DNA from: a virus
Direction: 5' to 3' (one strand)
DNA: 64,000 nucleotides
IMG/VR virus record: IMGVR_UViG_3300045115_000211
Span: 49,195 to 113,194 of that record
Shown one piece after another: positions 23,579 through 31,234 of this stretch. The notes under the pieces are model-generated. The model did not search any database, was not told the DNA's origin, and saw only the letters and a list, made by a program, of their open reading frames with translations. The translations under genes were made by a program, and so were the position numbers. Numbering within the stretch: position 1 is the stretch's first letter; the number at the start of each line of letters is the position of its first letter.

Positions 23579-24757
23579 ATGCCGTTCGTCAAGGGATCCG
23601 AGCACCGCTTCGCCATGAGGGGAGCCGACAGGACGCCCACGTTCCCCGACCGCTGGTACAACACGAAGGACGGCATCGCGAGGTCGGCGAAGACGCTCGC
23701 CGGCCTGAACGCCCTATTCAGCGCCAGGCGCGACGCGGGATATTGCCGCAACGAGCGCCTCGCCGAGTTCGTGGTCCTCGGCATGTGGTACCTCGACACC
23801 TGCGGCAACGCCATGAAGGCGATGTCCGACGCCCGGGACTTCAACGTGACGCCCAGGAAGGCGTTCACAGACGCCGGCATGGCCATCCCCGACGCCATCG
23901 GGATGGACGAGATGCACGCCGCCCTCAAGCCCCACTATGCCGAGGACAAGTACCCGCACATGTCGTTCGCGGCGGGGAGCGACCTTCCACAGGCCTATTT
24001 CCTGTGCGCTGGGTGCGGCCGCCCGTGGACCATCGCCGACTGCGACGACGCCGTGTGCGAGCGGGAGGAGGAGGTGGCGAAGGCCGAAGGCTGCGCCGGG
24101 ATGACGCTCGGGGACTTCCGCAGGTCGTTCGATGGGCGCAACGACGCCTTGTTCGTGTTCCAGCCCGAACTCGCCGTCCGCAACGACCGCTTCATCGACC
24201 TGTCGCCGAAGTACCCCGGCACGGACAAGGATTGGGAGAAGGGCGTCCCCAAGAACGAGCACGGATGGAAGTCGGAGGGGGAACTCTCTGCCTCGATGGA
24301 CGCGGGGGAAATCCACGCCCCGGCGTCATCCCAGCCGAACGTCGACACCTACGTCCTGCAGCCCGGCGACGAGGTCTTGGTCAACGTGTTCCGCTACAGC
24401 CACAGGGCATGCCTCCAGGCCAAGGTCGACCGGGCCGCCATGGCGGCGTTCGCCAAGGCGTTCGAGGACGCCGGCCTGCGGACGGGGATCGGGCTGGCGG
24501 AGGTCGAGAACGAGTACGGCTCCCGCTCGTACCGCGGGCCGTGGTACGTCGCCATGACCGAGATCGGCGAGGTCCGCGTCGGATGGCGCAAGCGGGTCAT
24601 CGAGGTCGTCTTCCCCGACTGGGTCCCCGTCGGCACCCTGTTCGCCAAGGAGGACGTCACCAAGTCGGCACACCTGATCCACGCCTGGGGCTACGACAAG
24701 CTGGCCGAGTACCTCAAGGCGGCGAAGAAAGCGGCGAAGGAAGCGAGGAAGACATGA
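23579..24757 (+). CDS. Unrecognised 392-aa protein
   Basis: GAGAGGAGAAACCAT precedes ATG. Residues ~130-160 contain LCAGCGRPWTIADCDDAVCE, a possible zinc site; the C-terminal domain is alpha/beta (YVLQPGDEVLVNVFRYSHRACL, PWYVAMTEIGEVRVGWRKRV) and ends in a Lys/Ala helix. No family recognised. It precedes the gene into which the CRISPR region abuts. Confidence 0.6.
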   Translation: MPFVKGSEHRFAMRGADRTPTFPDRWYNTKDGIARSAKTLAGLNALFSARRDAGYCRNERLAEFVVLGMWYLDTCGNAMKAMSDARDFNVTPRKAFTDAGMAIPDAIGMDEMHAALKPHYAEDKYPHMSFAAGSDLPQAYFLCAGCGRPWTIADCDDAVCEREEEVAKAEGCAGMTLGDFRRSFDGRNDALFVFQPELAVRNDRFIDLSPKYPGTDKDWEKGVPKNEHGWKSEGELSASMDAGEIHAPASSQPNVDTYVLQPGDEVLVNVFRYSHRACLQAKVDRAAMAAFAKAFEDAGLRTGIGLAEVENEYGSRSYRGPWYVAMTEIGEVRVGWRKRVIEVVFPDWVPVGTLFAKEDVTKSAHLIHAWGYDKLAEYLKAAKKAAKEARKT

Positions 24758-25143
24758 GGAAGCAGGAGAAGTTCGTCCCATCCCTCAACGACCGCGGCTA
24801 CAGGTTCCGCTGCCATGCCAAGGGCGCGCCTGGGGCGTCCGTCGTGTTCGACGTCAGGACCCACCCCCAGTGCTTCGGAACGGGCGACATCCCCGCCCGC
24901 TCGACCTGCCTCATCGATGGCAAGGGGCGGGAGGTCTTCGAGCACGACGTGCTTGAGCTCAGGTCGACAGTCACCGACATGCACAAGCGCAACGCGACGG
25001 GCGAGTACGGCCCGATGCTGTTCCTCGTGGCGTGGCGCCACGGCGACCCCGTCCTGATCGACCAGGACGCTGTAGAATGGCTTATGGCAGGTAGGGTCGC
25101 TCGCCACGGGCGAGCGTGGATTGAAACGATGGAAGGGGATTGA
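24754..25143 (+). CDS. Unrecognised 129-aa protein whose 3' end is a CRISPR repeat
   Basis: ATGA overlap with the previous gene. The first ~112 residues look like a beta-rich protein (MRKQEKFVPSLNDRGYRF ... MLFLVAWRHGD). The last 17 residues (GRVARHGRAWIETMEGD) are encoded by the solitary CRISPR repeat at 25096-25127 and what follows, so the original C-terminus was probably replaced when the CRISPR module arrived. Confidence 0.55.
   Translation: MRKQEKFVPSLNDRGYRFRCHAKGAPGASVVFDVRTHPQCFGTGDIPARSTCLIDGKGREVFEHDVLELRSTVTDMHKRNATGEYGPMLFLVAWRHGDPVLIDQDAVEWLMAGRVARHGRAWIETMEGD
25096..25127 (+). repeat. Solitary type I-C CRISPR repeat
   Basis: A full 32-base repeat, identical at every position to the first full repeat of the array at 31272-31303, including the ACG loop variant (others have ACA). 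It lies upstream of the cas promoter, in the same orientation as the array, 18 bases after a TAGAAT element (25073-25078) and 29 bases before a hairpin. It could encode a small crRNA-like RNA or be the scar of module insertion. Confidence 0.85.
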
Positions 25144-25156
25144 CAAGGCGCGACTT

Positions 25157-25180
25157 CGCCCCGCAAACGGGGCGTATATT
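25157..25180 (+). terminator. Hairpin (terminator-like) after the solitary repeat
   Basis: CGCCCCG (25157-25163), loop CAAA, CGGGGCG (25168-25174), then TATATT. A 7-bp GC stem with a short AT tail; it may end transcripts from the upstream gene or from the solitary-repeat RNA before the cas promoter. Confidence 0.5.
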
Positions 25181-25268
25181 GGACGGGTCATGGACTGTGG
25201 CTACCATGGGATTTCTCAATGCCACTTCTTGGGTCGTTGCGAAAAAAAAAAGATTCTATGGAAAGGGG

Positions 25269-25298
25269 TTGACTCCCGACCCATAGTTGTGAGATACT
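25269..25298 (+). promoter_or_regulatory. cas operon promoter TTGACT-18-GATACT with upstream A-tract
   Basis: -35 TTGACT 25269-25274, -10 GATACT 25293-25298, spacer 18 bases (others have 17). A run of ten A at 25242-25251 sits just upstream where an UP element would lie. Leader ~58 bases to cas7. Confidence 0.7.
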
Positions 25299-25362
25299 GT
25301 TGCCAGTTGGACCAAGGTGGTTCAACGTGTCGTAGAAACGAAGGAAGAACAGGAGAGTGAGT

Positions 25363-26265
25363 ATGTCGCAGAAGTCGCAGAAGGTCGAGTTCGAGGTTAA
25401 TGGAGTTCGCTATGTGGTGTTCGTCGATGCGCGGAGGTCCAACCCTAACGGGCAGGGACAGGGCGAGAACCAGCCCAGGCACTTCGACGACGGCACCGTG
25501 TGGGCCAGCGCAGAAAGCATCAAGCGCGGCATCAGGGACACGTGGATCGCAGAACTGGATGGCGTCCCCGGCTGCGACGTGTTCGTCTACCCCAGGCGCC
25601 CCATCGTGGAGGCCATCGCTGCGGCCCGTCCCGGACGCCAGCGGTTCGACGACGCCGGCGAGATGGCTGCGGCGGTACGCCAGAAGTACATCGACGCACG
25701 GGCGTTCGGTGTCGTCCTGGCAGACGGCAAGGCCGAGAGCGGCGACGATGACGATGGCGGCTCCAAGAAGAAGTCAAAGCAGCTTTCGATCGGGCTCAGG
25801 GGGCCAGTCGTCGTCACCGACGCCGACTCCGTCGAGCCCACGCCGATCGAGGAAATGGACATCTCTCGCTGCTGTCCCCACAAGGACGACAACGACAAGG
25901 ACCACAACCAGGGGAAGAAGTGGTTCGTCCGCTACGGCCGCCTGCGCTTCTGCGTCTATGTCGAGCCGCACATGGCTCGCCAGAGCGGGTTCAGCAAGGA
26001 AGACCTCGGGCGCCTGGAGGATGCCCTGAAGGACGTCTACAAGCACAGGCGCACCGCCAGCCGCCCCGACATGAGGACCGTGGCCGTCTACCGGCTGACC
26101 CCTCGCGAAGGCATGAAGCCCTCGTCGAGGGCGATGGACGAGATCACCGACCGCATCCAGTCCAAGCGGGTCGTCCCCGGAGACGTCCCGACCGAGGGGT
26201 GCTACTCCCTGCCCAACGCCGAGGAGTTCTGCACCGAGCAGGTTCTCGTCGAAAGGATCGACTGA
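25363..26265 (+). CDS. cas7: Cas7 (Csd2) backbone subunit, type I-C
   Basis: 300 residues from ATG 25363 (AGGAG 7 bases upstream; GTG 25357 is the alternative). The N-terminus DARRSNPNGQGQGENQPRHF is the Csd2/Cas7 signature (family NGNPNGDP..GN.PR), followed by a Lys/Arg-rich SIKRGIRDTW. The central part has a basic acidic-basic insertion (DDDDGGSKKKSK) and CCPHKDDN. Cas7 polymerises along the crRNA spacer. First gene of the operon here, whereas in known I-C loci it follows cas8c. Confidence 0.9.
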   Translation: MSQKSQKVEFEVNGVRYVVFVDARRSNPNGQGQGENQPRHFDDGTVWASAESIKRGIRDTWIAELDGVPGCDVFVYPRRPIVEAIAAARPGRQRFDDAGEMAAAVRQKYIDARAFGVVLADGKAESGDDDDGGSKKKSKQLSIGLRGPVVVTDADSVEPTPIEEMDISRCCPHKDDNDKDHNQGKKWFVRYGRLRFCVYVEPHMARQSGFSKEDLGRLEDALKDVYKHRRTASRPDMRTVAVYRLTPREGMKPSSRAMDEITDRIQSKRVVPGDVPTEGCYSLPNAEEFCTEQVLVERID

Positions 26266-26272
26266 CCGACAC

Positions 26273-26309
26273 GATTGCCGCCTGTGGCTGCTTGCCACAG
26301 GCGGCAATC
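26273..26309 (+). other. Perfect 16-bp hairpin between cas7 and cas5
   Basis: 5' arm 26273-26288, loop TGCTT, 3' arm 26294-26309, fully complementary. There is no T-run after it, so it is not a classic terminator; an mRNA-stabilising or partial attenuation element that raises Cas7 over Cas5/Cas8/Cas3 is plausible, matching the several-to-one Cas7 stoichiometry in Cascade. Confidence 0.65.
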
Positions 26310-26326
26310 AACCAAGGGAGGCAACC

Positions 26327-27007
26327 ATGGCTACCAGCAGCAACGTCAGGGTCCTGGTCGGGATTCGCGGGCGCAGGGCCTGCTTCTCCAACCCGTCCGC
26401 CGGCAAGATCAACAAGTTCTCGTACCCGTTCATCACGGTGTCGGCGGCGCGAGGAGTGGTGGCGTCCGTGTTCCATCGCCCGCAGATGGACTGGGTGCCG
26501 ACCCGCATTGCGGTCATGAGGGCCGGACGGTCCGCCAACGTCGCCAGCAACGAAATCGACTTCGATCTGTCGTCGACCGATCCCGTCTTCGCCGACGAGG
26601 CAAGGATGCAGGTCAGCGCGCGGATTCTCGTTGACGTCGACTACATCATCGAGGCCGAGCCGGTCGTGCTCTGCCCCGGAACCACCGATGACCCGAACAC
26701 GCCGGAGAAGTATGCCGCACAGTTCAACCGCATCTTGGTGGACGGCAAGGGGCTGTACTACTCCACGCCGTGCCTTGGCCCGCGCCAGTACGTCGGGCGG
26801 CTCTATCCCGTCGAGCGGTTCCCGGAGCGGGGGTGCGCGATCCCCGACCTGGAGGTCCGATCCATGTTGGTCGGCATCTCCAAGGGCGCCGACAGGCGCG
26901 ACGGCGGACGGGACTATCCCGTTTTCGCCGACATCCGCCTCGTAGATGGGATCTTCTCCGCCCCGAGGTTCGTGTCGTCCATGTTCAACCCTGGAGAATC
27001 GGCATGA
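26327..27007 (+). CDS. cas5: Cas5 (Cas5d-type) crRNA-processing subunit, type I-C
   Basis: 226 residues; AAGGGAGGCAACC before ATG. VGIRGRRACFSNPSAGKINKFSYPFITVSAARGVVASVFHRPQ follows the Cas5d pattern (acFtrPe.kvEr.SYd..TpSAArGilea.fwkP). In type I-C, which lacks Cas6, Cas5 cuts the pre-crRNA at the repeat hairpin. The overlap with cas8 (ATGA) indicates coupled translation. Confidence 0.88.
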   Translation: MATSSNVRVLVGIRGRRACFSNPSAGKINKFSYPFITVSAARGVVASVFHRPQMDWVPTRIAVMRAGRSANVASNEIDFDLSSTDPVFADEARMQVSARILVDVDYIIEAEPVVLCPGTTDDPNTPEKYAAQFNRILVDGKGLYYSTPCLGPRQYVGRLYPVERFPERGCAIPDLEVRSMLVGISKGADRRDGGRDYPVFADIRLVDGIFSAPRFVSSMFNPGESA

Positions 27008-28836
27008 TTTCGATGAGCCCGGTCCAGGAGGTCATCGCCCTGTATGACGCGCTTTCGGCGGCTGGCCAGATGCCGCCCCTTTGTTGGGGGCAGGCGACGA
27101 TCGGAATGACGGTGAAGATCGACGATCATGGGGGCGTCAGGACCGCCATGCCGCTCGGCAATGACTGCTCGATGGTCGTCCCCATCCCGTTCGTGTCCAG
27201 GTCCTCTGGCCTGGCGCCGACATTCGGGACGGACAACGCCAAGTACCTCGTGGGCGAGGCATGGGAGGCGTGGCGCGAACACCACCTCGCCTTCTCCGAC
27301 AAGGCCGCGTTCCCTCCCGCATTCGTCCACTTCCTCAAGAACGGGAAGACCCCGTTCGTCCCCACCAAGGAACCCAAGATCATCAGGCTCTCGGGTTCGG
27401 ACTTGTCGGGGACGTTCGTCATCGAGTTGCCTGACGGCACCTACCTGCACGAACACGCCAGCGTCAAGTCGTTCTGGCAGCCGGACAACATCATCGATTG
27501 GGAGAACCACGGCAGGCTGTCCCAGGGTCGAGACCCGATCCGCACCGTCGAGGGGTATTCATCGGTCGACGGCAAGTGGGGCAAGCTCGTCGAGTTCCAC
27601 GCCGCGATCGGGATGGTCGTACCCGAGGCCCAAGGCTCCGCCAAGCTGGGGGCGGTAAACACCAGTGGCGGGGGGTACTCTTCGTACGGAATGGACGGCG
27701 GCTTCACTTCCCCCATGACCATCGACCAGACGTTCAAGTTGGCATCGACGATCAGGTTCCTTGGCAACAGGGACAAGGCCGCAGGAGACCGAACGTCGTG
27801 CAGGCCGATCGTCGCGCGGGGAAGGAAGATCAGCATCATGTCCGACAGGATGAAGGCCGTGAAGGCCCTCGTCCTGGGCTGGGGCGAGCCGACGGCGGTG
27901 TCGTGGATGAACGAGGAGTTCGCCAAGGACGACGACTCCATGAGGAAGGCCATCGACGTCATCGATGGGATCATGTGCGGCAAGGCCGAGGTTCCTGGCG
28001 TGACGCAGGACGACCGGGTGTGCTTCATGGCGATGTCCGCCCCGACCAAGGGTCGGATAGCCATTGACGAGTTCTGGTCTGGGGACGCGCCGACCGTCGC
28101 CGTCAAGATGGCCAAGTGGCACGCCGCATCGATGACCACGGATCCCGACATGACCCGGCAGGTGCAGACGAGGTACCAGTTCGTGAAAAGCCTCGGGATT
28201 GGCCACGACAAGGCGCTGAACGAGAGCGAGGCGCACGTCGTCAGGGGACTGTTCCAGTCCGCCATCGAAGGCGAGCAGATGCCGGTCGACATCGCATACC
28301 ATGTCAGGAGGGCATGCCAGAGGGTTCTGGCCACAGGGGACGCATTTGTCCACGGGCGTTCGAGCCTGTACAGCCCACTGCGCACGCTCCGGGGCTGCAT
28401 GGCTAGGGCGGGAGTGGGGTTCAATGAGGGAGGATACGAGATGATCGATAAGACCGCGGCATACCAGTTGGGCGTCCTGCTGATAGCGTTCGACGACGCC
28501 GTGCGGAGCGACGAGTGGAGGCGGACGAGGAAGTGGAGCCGCAGCAGCGTTAACGGCCTGCACTCGAACACGAAGAGCATCCTTCCGACGTGCCTGGCGA
28601 AGCCGTCGGCGGCGGTGGCCACAATGCGGCATAAGCATATGCAATACTACGCGCGGTATTGGCCGCAGGACGCCGTCAACATCAACGACGAGTGCTTCTC
28701 CGCTCTGCCCGCAACCCCTCTTTCGCAGCAGCAGCGGGACGAGTTCTTCGCCGGCACCGCACACGGCCTCGAACTGCGCTCCAGGAAGATCGCCGCCATC
28801 AAGGCGGCAAAGACCCAGAGGGAAGCGCGTGAATAG
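27004..28836 (+). CDS. cas8c: Cas8c (Csd1) large subunit, type I-C
   Basis: 610 residues. The N-terminus has the Csd1 feature FVSRSSGLAPTFGTDNAKYLVGE (family RSsgi.PnflcDNa.YvlG). The middle has VSWMNEEF and the C-terminus the helical bundle AAYQLGVLLIAFDDAV and FSALPATPLSQQQRDEFFAGTAHG. Cas8c recognises the PAM and recruits Cas3. It contains an internal in-frame start for a Cas11c-like subunit (28441). Overlaps cas3 by 8 bases. Confidence 0.88.
   Translation: MISMSPVQEVIALYDALSAAGQMPPLCWGQATIGMTVKIDDHGGVRTAMPLGNDCSMVVPIPFVSRSSGLAPTFGTDNAKYLVGEAWEAWREHHLAFSDKAAFPPAFVHFLKNGKTPFVPTKEPKIIRLSGSDLSGTFVIELPDGTYLHEHASVKSFWQPDNIIDWENHGRLSQGRDPIRTVEGYSSVDGKWGKLVEFHAAIGMVVPEAQGSAKLGAVNTSGGGYSSYGMDGGFTSPMTIDQTFKLASTIRFLGNRDKAAGDRTSCRPIVARGRKISIMSDRMKAVKALVLGWGEPTAVSWMNEEFAKDDDSMRKAIDVIDGIMCGKAEVPGVTQDDRVCFMAMSAPTKGRIAIDEFWSGDAPTVAVKMAKWHAASMTTDPDMTRQVQTRYQFVKSLGIGHDKALNESEAHVVRGLFQSAIEGEQMPVDIAYHVRRACQRVLATGDAFVHGRSSLYSPLRTLRGCMARAGVGFNEGGYEMIDKTAAYQLGVLLIAFDDAVRSDEWRRTRKWSRSSVNGLHSNTKSILPTCLAKPSAAVATMRHKHMQYYARYWPQDAVNINDECFSALPATPLSQQQRDEFFAGTAHGLELRSRKIAAIKAAKTQREARE
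28441..28836 (+). CDS. cas11c: Probable internally translated Cas11c small subunit
   Basis: ATG 28441 is in frame within cas8c and preceded by GAGGGAGGATACGAG, a strong internal ribosome site. The 131-residue product is the C-terminal helical region of Cas8c. In characterised type I-C systems the small subunit Cas11c is made exactly this way (established for other I-C loci); its presence here is inferred from the position and the ribosome site. Confidence 0.6.
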   Translation: MIDKTAAYQLGVLLIAFDDAVRSDEWRRTRKWSRSSVNGLHSNTKSILPTCLAKPSAAVATMRHKHMQYYARYWPQDAVNINDECFSALPATPLSQQQRDEFFAGTAHGLELRSRKIAAIKAAKTQREARE

Positions 28837-31234
28837 GCGCGACAAGACCCGATACGTCGGGATGGTCGAGGGCCTCGGCCTCAACCCCTATTCCCGCCCC
28901 GCGCATCTGGAAAACGGCTTGCTGGCCCCGCGGGAGCGGTGGGAGGTGATGCCGGAACACCTGGGCGCCGTCGCGGCCTTGGCCAAAGCGTTCGGAGACA
29001 AGATCGGTCTCGGAGACATATGCGAGGTGGCGGGAGGCGGGCACGACACGGGAAAGTTTGACCTCCAGATGCTTGGCAGGTTCCTTGGCCGCGTCGAGTC
29101 GTTCGACCATCCCGCCCTCGGCGCCGCCCTGTTGGACGCCGCCACGGAAGGCATACTGACGCAGCCGATCCTAGGGCACCACCGCTACATCCCCGACGAG
29201 ACGGAGGAGGACGCCTCGGAATGCGTGTCTGCAAGGCTGGAGAAGGCAGCCACCCATCGGCATTCCATCGAACTGATACCCTTTCTGGATCGCGCCGCCG
29301 AGGCAGCCAGGACGGCGAAGTCCGTCCTGAAGGCGGCGTTGCGGTCGGAATTCCCGAACGCCGCCGACCAGGAGCGCTTCTTCCCGATGTTCTTCTTCGC
29401 GATGCAGAAGTTCATCAACTCGGCCCTCGTCGATGCGGACTGCCTGTCAGCCGAGAGGTTCCACAAGGGTCACGGACGCCGGAACAGGTTCCCCCCGATG
29501 TCCGTCCTCCTGGATCGACTCGTGAGGTTCCAGGCCCGGGTTGCCGCCGCAGGAGCGGCGACGGCGGAGCCTTGGCTTGTTGAAATGCGCAACGACGTGT
29601 GGGCGTCCGCGATCTCCGCCGCCCGGCTGGAAGCCTCGTTGTACTTCCTGACCGCCCCGACGGGAAGCGCCAAGACGCTGGCCTACGTCGTGCTTGCGAT
29701 GATGAAGGCCGTCAGCTTGGGCCTCGACAGGGTGATCATCGTGCTGCCCTATTGCGCGGTCACGTCCCAGGTCAGCGACGTCCTTCGGGCCGCCATCGGC
29801 AGGGGCAATGTGATAGAGCACCACACGGGCTACGACCCCAAGGAACGAGTCAAGTCTTTCCGCTCGTACCGCCAGATACTGGCGAACACCCCAAGGAACA
29901 CATCGGCGTTGCACAAGGAGTCCTCCAGCCTGCAGGAGGAGATGAGGCAGACTTTCGAGAACTGGGACGCCCCCGTGATCGTCACCACGCGCGAGCAGTT
30001 CGACGAGTCCTTCTTCTGCCGGCTCCCAGGGCGCAGCCGCAAGGTCCACAACATGGCCAGGAGCGCCATCGTGTTCGACGAGATCCAGGCCGGCAACAGG
30101 GACCTGACCATACCGTTCGTCGGGATGCTGCACGTCCTGCGGTCGCTGTACCGCTCGGTCGTCATCTGCTCCACGGCCACCCAGCCGTCCTATCACAAGT
30201 CTGACGACAGGCAGTGGGGACTGGAAGGAGGGGTCGATGTCGTCGCCAGGCATCGCGAGTATTTCGCCATCGCTTCTCGACGCACCAGCATGACCAGGAT
30301 AGGCAGGAAGTCATCCCGAGAAGTGGCCGAGATGGTCGCCGAGCACCGCCAGGTCATGTGCGTCCTGAACACGCGCCTCAACGCCGTTCTCGTCTCGACA
30401 CAACTGGAGAGGATGGGGGTTCCACACATCCTGCTGTACTCCTTGCGCTGCAAGCGCGAGCGCAACCGGGTGGTTCGCCTGGTGGCGAGGTGCCTGGCAG
30501 CAGGCATCCCCATCAGGCTGGTCACCACCCAGGCGGTCGAGGCGGGGACTGACTTCGACTTCCCGGTCGGGTATTCCGAGGACGCCCCGTTGGACTCCCT
30601 CGACCAGCGCCGCGGTCGAGTCAACCGGCACGGAAGGCGTGGGACGAGCCAGTTCTACGTGTTCACCCTGTGTGACGGCAACAGCAACCCCTCGTACGTA
30701 GCGGGCTTGGCCTCCACCGAGACCGTCCTCTCATCGACGGGGGACTTCAACGTCGTCGACGTCGGGACGATGGACGCCTACTACGCCAGGATGTTGAGGA
30801 GCGAGAAGCCGCTCGACAAGCACAGGATCGTCCCCGACAGGCACATGTCGATGTCCGGGCGCGGCGGTCTTTTCAGGTCGAAGTCGAAGTATCCTCCGAC
30901 CGCCGGGGCCAATGTCTACAGGACGAGGTTCGCCTCGTACGACGAGTTCAAGTACATCGGCGGAAAGTGCAGCGTCGTGATCCCTACCAACGCCGAGTGC
31001 AGGCGGGCGATAGCCGACATGGATGCCGCCATGGCATCGGGAAAGAAGCCCGCTCGAAAGACGTTGGCCACCTTGAGCGGATACGTCGTCAGCATCTATG
31101 AGAACGAACTGGATGATCTCGCCCGTAAGACCATCTTGGAGAACCACAATGGGTTCTTCGTCCTGCGCGATGTGGCTGGCTTCTATAATGCCAAGAGGGG
31201 TCTGCTGATCGCTGGGATGGATGGAGTGGATTGA
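28829..31234 (+). CDS. cas3: Cas3 HD nuclease-helicase, type I-C
   Basis: 801 residues from GTG, overlapping cas8c. HD domain: His44, HD at 72-73 followed by TGK, DH at 93-94, HH at 117-118. Helicase: APTGSAKT at ~276-283 (Walker A; usual second Gly is Ala), DEIQ at 417-420 as in other I-C Cas3, STATQP at 448-453, VTTQAVEAGTDFDF, QRRGRVNR at 593-600. It unwinds and degrades targets found by Cascade. The stop codon lies inside the degenerate first CRISPR repeat. cas1, cas2 and cas4 are absent around it. Confidence 0.92.
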   Translation: MNRRDKTRYVGMVEGLGLNPYSRPAHLENGLLAPRERWEVMPEHLGAVAALAKAFGDKIGLGDICEVAGGGHDTGKFDLQMLGRFLGRVESFDHPALGAALLDAATEGILTQPILGHHRYIPDETEEDASECVSARLEKAATHRHSIELIPFLDRAAEAARTAKSVLKAALRSEFPNAADQERFFPMFFFAMQKFINSALVDADCLSAERFHKGHGRRNRFPPMSVLLDRLVRFQARVAAAGAATAEPWLVEMRNDVWASAISAARLEASLYFLTAPTGSAKTLAYVVLAMMKAVSLGLDRVIIVLPYCAVTSQVSDVLRAAIGRGNVIEHHTGYDPKERVKSFRSYRQILANTPRNTSALHKESSSLQEEMRQTFENWDAPVIVTTREQFDESFFCRLPGRSRKVHNMARSAIVFDEIQAGNRDLTIPFVGMLHVLRSLYRSVVICSTATQPSYHKSDDRQWGLEGGVDVVARHREYFAIASRRTSMTRIGRKSSREVAEMVAEHRQVMCVLNTRLNAVLVSTQLERMGVPHILLYSLRCKRERNRVVRLVARCLAAGIPIRLVTTQAVEAGTDFDFPVGYSEDAPLDSLDQRRGRVNRHGRRGTSQFYVFTLCDGNSNPSYVAGLASTETVLSSTGDFNVVDVGTMDAYYARMLRSEKPLDKHRIVPDRHMSMSGRGGLFRSKSKYPPTAGANVYRTRFASYDEFKYIGGKCSVVIPTNAECRRAIADMDAAMASGKKPARKTLATLSGYVVSIYENELDDLARKTILENHNGFFVLRDVAGFYNAKRGLLIAGMDGVD

